Shown here: one piece after another, positions 6,365 through 9,450 of the stretch
Numbering within the stretch: position 1 is the stretch's first letter
Layout of the letters: the number at the start of each line of letters is the position of its first letter
The notes under the pieces: generated by a model
Databases searched by the model: none
What the model saw: only the letters and a program-made list of their open reading frames with translations
What the model was told of the DNA's origin: nothing
Program-made: the position numbers and the translations under genes
Origin: Betaproteobacteria bacterium
GTDB taxonomy: Bacteria > Pseudomonadota > Gammaproteobacteria > Burkholderiales > Casimicrobiaceae
Assembly (NCBI GenBank): GCA_013298455.1
Contig: JAAFHR010000102.1
Location: 1 to 9,450, forward strand
Direction of reading: 5' to 3'
DNA length: 9,450 nucleotides

Positions 6365-7006
6365 TCACCTAGTTCGATCAATGATTTCCCATGCATTGTC
6401 CCGCGAAGTCAGGAGTCGAGGTCTCCGGGTTGGCACGCCGTTTTTCCAAAAGACTTGATCAAACTCGATCTGCGAGTCGTTGCGCGATCTCACCCGCTCA
6501 GGGGCCCACGCCATATCTTGGCGGAAGAACTCTGCGATGGGTCCGTCTACCTCGCAGCGATACACCCGCAGCGTCCATATGTTGTATGCCTCCGCGTTCT
6601 CGCTCGTAACGAATCGGAGTCCGCTTGGCGACTTTGACGGATGACCGCCAATTTCCGTCACCGAGCCGTGGTGAAGCGACACAGCGTGCCAAGCGTTGCC
6701 TTCACTGTATTGCTCGCGCAGGAAAACGACGCCGCATGATCGATCCATCGCGAGAATCTGAAACAGCCCACTTGGGTTCGCGACGCGCTTCCACTGGCCT
6801 TCGTTCAGCCGAATCAGGATCGACTTCTCTAGTTTTCGCAGCGTTCCCCGGTTAGTTTCAAGCGCGCGGATTTCCCACTCCGACGCGCAAGCGGACTGGT
6901 TTCCCCCGTGCTTGGTATGAACCAGCGGATCGGCGCAGTAATCGAAGGCGACAGCGTTACCGGTCAAACAGAGCCAAGTCGCAGCCGTTAAGAGTTGAAT
7001 CCTCAT
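6365..7006 (-). CDS. Small exported protein of unknown function, coupled to the molybdenum hydroxylase genes
   Basis: I do not recognise a family for this 213-residue protein. Residues 1-20 form a plausible Sec signal peptide: a short positive start (MR), a hydrophobic stretch (LLTAATWLCLTG) and a signal peptidase I site after AVA at residue 20. The mature part has four cysteines (24, 40, 91, 151), enough for two disulfide bonds in the periplasm. It is rich in tryptophan and arginine, with no repeat, further membrane segment or lipobox. The pattern of short segments such as GLFQILAMDRSCGVVFL, NAWHAVSLHHGSVTEIGG and NIWTLRVYRCEV suggests a beta-rich fold. The start ATG overlaps the stop of the upstream molybdenum hydroxylase large subunit by 4 bp (ATGA), the usual geometry of translational coupling, so the frame is very likely real. 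A role with that periplasmic enzyme is inference from position only. Confidence 0.75.
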   Translation of the reverse strand: MRIQLLTAATWLCLTGNAVAFDYCADPLVHTKHGGNQSACASEWEIRALETNRGTLRKLEKSILIRLNEGQWKRVANPSGLFQILAMDRSCGVVFLREQYSEGNAWHAVSLHHGSVTEIGGHPSKSPSGLRFVTSENAEAYNIWTLRVYRCEVDGPIAEFFRQDMAWAPERVRSRNDSQIEFDQVFWKNGVPTRRPRLLTSRDNAWEIIDRTR

Positions 7007-9285
7007 CCCAACACCAACGGCAAATCCCGCAAGCGCTTCCCCGTCGCCATAAACACCGCGTTAGCCAACGCTGGCGCAACCGGCGGCAAGCCCACTTCTC
7101 CAATGCCCCCCAGCGGCTCGCCCGAATTAACGATGACCGTCTCAAACTGCGGGCATTCGGCGAGCGTCATTAGCGGGTAATCGTTGAAATTGCCTTGTTC
7201 GACTTGACCTTCTTTGAGCGTGATTTTTCCTTTGAGGGCTGCCGTTAGGCCGTAAATCGCGGCGCTCGAAATTTGCGCTTTGACGTTTTCAGGATGCAGC
7301 GCGGTGCCGCAATCTACGGCGCTGACCACGCGGCGAACGTAAATCTTTTTGTCGATGATTTCAACGTCAACGACCTGTGCGACGATGCTCTTGAAGCTCT
7401 CGGCGATGGCGATGCCACGTCCCCAGTTTTTTCCGGGCAGCGGTGCGCTCCACTGCGCGGCGCTGGCGGCAGCATCGAGCACTTTGGCGAAGCGAGGTTG
7501 CGATTTCAGCAATTCAAGTCGGAACAAATACGGATCCTTTTTGAGCGCAAAGGCGAGTTCGTCAACAAAGCTCTCAACGAAAAACGCGGTGAACGAATGC
7601 CCCACACTGCGCCAAAAACCAAGTGGCACGGGCAGATCAATTTGCGCATGATCAACGCGGAAATGCTTGAAGTCATACGGCGCATCGGCGGCGCCTTCGC
7701 AGTTGGTTTTATCGGGCGGGAAATCACCCGCCGCCAAAGGATTCAAACGAGACACCGTCGCTTTAGTGACGCTCGGACCCACCATTTGGTGATGCCACGC
7801 GGTAACACCCGCAACACCGCCATCGCCCAGCGCTGCGCTGAATCGGCACGACACCGCTGGCCGATACGCATCATGGCGCATATCTTCTTCACGCGACCAG
7901 ATGAGCTGCACCGGTTTGCCGCTCGTCACCTTGGCGCAGGCGAGCGCTTGCCGCACCACTTCAAGATCGATGCGCCGACCAAAGCCACCGCCGAGATACG
8001 GCGTGTGGATGGTCACGTTGTCTGTGCTCACACCAACGTTTCCTGCGGTGAGCCATGCCAGCAAGGTGGGCGATTGATTGCCGCACCACACATCGACCTT
8101 TCCGTTGGCAATCCGGGCTGTGCAATTCATTGGCTCCATCGTGGCATGCGCTACGAATGGCACGCTGTAGCTCGCCCCGACACGTTGCGATTTGGCGGCG
8201 GCAGCAATGAGCTTGGGTGCATCGCCACGATTGGCGAACTCACGACGAAGCGGCGTCGATCCAGCGACCACGCCGCGCGCTCCGCCATCAAGAATCTCGT
8301 TGTAACGCGCCGTGAGTTGATCGCTCGAAAGCACGGTGGCCGTTGCACCGCCGCCGATCAGCTCGACGTTTTCAAGCGCCTTTTGTGCGCTCCAGTAACT
8401 CGTGGCGATCACGGCCAACCAATCACTGCCACGCACTTGATGCAGTACATCTTTCGGCACGGTACCGTCTTTCCAGCGCACCGCTTGCAGCTCGCCGCGA
8501 ACCATCGCGATGTGCTTCACCGCCGCGTAGAGCAGGCCTTCGGGGCGTACATCAATGCCGAACTGCGCAGTGCCGTTGACCTTCTCAATAACATCAAGGC
8601 GCTTCGGCGATGTGCCAAGAATCTTCCAATCCGATTGTGCTTTGAGCGATGCGATTTTTGGCGCGGGCAGCAGCGCCGCGTCTTTCGCAAATTCACCGAG
8701 CGCGGCGGACTTTCCGCTGGCATGACGAATCACCGATTTCTCGATGGTGAGTTCGCTCACAGGCACACCCCATTTCGCGGCCGCCGTCATCAAAAGCATC
8801 GAACGAGCACTGGCCGCAGCCATTCGCATCGGCATGAAGCCGTCCCGCGTTGACGTAGAGCCGCCCGTGGCTTGCAACCCCAGCACTTTCGACATCGCCA
8901 CCATCATCGATTTCATGGGCGCAGGCGCACCGTCAGCAAGCATCGTCATGTTGCCGTAGACCGGATTCAATGGCGCTTGAATCGCTTTGACTTTGCTCCA
9001 ATCGGCATCAAGTTCTTCGGCAACCAACATCGCGAGCGTCGTGTAGATGCCCTGCCCCATGTCTTGGCGCGGTACGGCCACCGTGATCGTGGAATCGGGG
9101 GCGATGCTGAGCCAGGCGTTAAACGATGCTTCGCCCTTGCTCGCGTCCGCTGGGAGCTTGAAAAGCTCAGCGTTTGCAACACGTCGCCATGCGAGGGTCG
9201 TGCCGATGGCGAGCGCACCACCGACGAGCCCCGTACCGATCAAAAACGCACGGCGAGTCTTTGCAAATTTCTTGGTTGCAGCCAT
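7003..9285 (-). CDS. Xanthine dehydrogenase-family molybdopterin-binding subunit, IorB type, Tat-exported
   Basis: This is the large subunit of a molybdenum hydroxylase of the isoquinoline 1-oxidoreductase/aldehyde dehydrogenase type, which hydroxylates or oxidises N-heterocycles or aldehydes and passes electrons to a partner [2Fe-2S] subunit. The chosen start, ATG 9285, gives 760 residues opening with a twin-arginine signal: TRRAFLIG (10-17), a hydrophobic stretch (15-31) and a possible cleavage site after VANA (39). An upstream in-frame ATG at 9363 is rejected because it overlaps the preceding gene. Further marks are QDMGQGIYTTLAMLVAEEL (74-92), ATGGSTSTRDGF (139-150), KVNGTAQFGIDV (235-246), PYLGGGFGRR (429-438) at the pterin site, and near the end GEPLGGIGEVGLPP (722-735), where Glu730 is the expected catalytic base. 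The gene lies 2 bp after the [2Fe-2S] subunit gene and overlaps the next gene by 4 bp. The substrate cannot be read from the sequence, so no gene symbol is given. Confidence 0.93.
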   Translation of the reverse strand: MAATKKFAKTRRAFLIGTGLVGGALAIGTTLAWRRVANAELFKLPADASKGEASFNAWLSIAPDSTITVAVPRQDMGQGIYTTLAMLVAEELDADWSKVKAIQAPLNPVYGNMTMLADGAPAPMKSMMVAMSKVLGLQATGGSTSTRDGFMPMRMAAASARSMLLMTAAAKWGVPVSELTIEKSVIRHASGKSAALGEFAKDAALLPAPKIASLKAQSDWKILGTSPKRLDVIEKVNGTAQFGIDVRPEGLLYAAVKHIAMVRGELQAVRWKDGTVPKDVLHQVRGSDWLAVIATSYWSAQKALENVELIGGGATATVLSSDQLTARYNEILDGGARGVVAGSTPLRREFANRGDAPKLIAAAAKSQRVGASYSVPFVAHATMEPMNCTARIANGKVDVWCGNQSPTLLAWLTAGNVGVSTDNVTIHTPYLGGGFGRRIDLEVVRQALACAKVTSGKPVQLIWSREEDMRHDAYRPAVSCRFSAALGDGGVAGVTAWHHQMVGPSVTKATVSRLNPLAAGDFPPDKTNCEGAADAPYDFKHFRVDHAQIDLPVPLGFWRSVGHSFTAFFVESFVDELAFALKKDPYLFRLELLKSQPRFAKVLDAAASAAQWSAPLPGKNWGRGIAIAESFKSIVAQVVDVEIIDKKIYVRRVVSAVDCGTALHPENVKAQISSAAIYGLTAALKGKITLKEGQVEQGNFNDYPLMTLAECPQFETVIVNSGEPLGGIGEVGLPPVAPALANAVFMATGKRLRDLPLVLG

Positions 9286-9287
9286 GA

Positions 9288-9450
9288 TCAAGCCCCTGCT
9301 TTCTTGAGCTTCGATGCGGTCTTGATCGCCGCTCGCATCGCAGGATACGTGCCGCAACGACACAGGTTCGTAAGCGCTGCGTTGACCTGCTCGTCGGTCG
9401 GTTCGGGCGTAGTTTCCAAGAGCGCTGTCGCCGCCATGATGAAGCCCGAC
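9288..9450 (-). CDS. [2Fe-2S] subunit of the molybdenum hydroxylase (IorA type), C-terminal end only
   Basis: Reading the minus strand from the right edge, 53 complete codons lead to TGA at 9290-9288; base 9450 is the last base of a cut codon. The peptide opens SGFIMAATALL, which in this family follows the first Cys-X-X-Cys pair of the second cluster. It then shows LTNLCRCGTYPAMRAAI, where CRC (residues 30-32 of the fragment) is the Cys-X-Cys pair of that cluster. This is the typical end of the roughly 150-160-residue small subunit that carries two [2Fe-2S] clusters and relays electrons from the molybdenum site. Stop and next start are separated by two bases, so this gene and the large subunit are one operon. 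The N-terminal ferredoxin-like domain is outside the window. Confidence 0.93.
   Translation of the reverse strand, partial: SGFIMAATALLETTPEPTDEQVNAALTNLCRCGTYPAMRAAIKTASKLKKAGA

Noticed and set aside
6103..6396. 97-residue minus-strand frame across the rluA end
   Set aside because: It contains VRAELVEAL and PFDKLRASG, the translation of the repeat at 6275-6345, and overlaps two better genes.
7273..8853. 526-residue open frame on the plus strand
   Set aside because: It lies wholly opposite the clear molybdopterin-binding subunit gene; its product is rich in Arg, His and Ala and shows no family motif. Long antisense frames are common in GC-rich genes.
9286..9363. Upstream start (ATG 9363) for the molybdopterin-binding subunit
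   Set aside because: It would overlap the iron-sulfur subunit gene and put 26 residues before the twin-arginine signal; ATG 9285, 2 bp after the previous stop, fits better.

Overview
The window looks like chromosomal DNA of a betaproteobacterium or a close relative. The reasons are a DUF3579 gene beside an ornithine carbamoyltransferase gene (a pairing I recall from betaproteobacteria), RluA, HtpG and SelO of proteobacterial type, a moderately GC-rich composition, and gaps full of proteobacterial palindromic repeats. There is no phage, transposase, CRISPR array, rRNA or tRNA. I did not find a convincing undescribed multi-gene system. The most distinctive content is the intergenic repeats and one unrecognised exported protein coupled to a molybdenum hydroxylase.

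Left part (1-3698, all minus strand): htpG, the bacterial Hsp90, is followed downstream by selO, a pseudokinase-fold protein AMPylase. selO runs off the left edge with only its C-terminal tail missing. The 323-bp gap between them is almost filled by two near-identical 128-bp inverted-repeat units. Upstream of htpG lies a candidate sigma-32 (heat shock) promoter. The rest of that gap carries a 151-bp element with inverted CACAGATT-rich ends.

Middle (4016-6243): a DUF3579 gene (minus) and argF (plus) diverge from a 102-bp shared control region. argF makes citrulline in arginine biosynthesis. It is followed on the same strand by rluA, a pseudouridine synthase for 23S rRNA and tRNA. A REPIN-like pair of perfectly inverted 22-bp arms lies between argF and rluA. 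rluA converges on the next minus-strand gene, and that gap holds a third type of repeat, built around the CTGAGCTTGTCGAAG core.

Right part (6365-9450, all minus strand): this is a compact operon. Reading in the direction of transcription, it contains the end of a [2Fe-2S] subunit (IorA type), a Tat-exported molybdopterin-binding large subunit (IorB type), and a small Sec-exported protein of unknown function. The spacing is tight: 2 bp between the first two genes and a 4-bp ATGA overlap between the last two. The first two should form a periplasmic molybdenum hydroxylase whose substrate cannot be told from sequence. The third may be an accessory protein or a chance neighbour.
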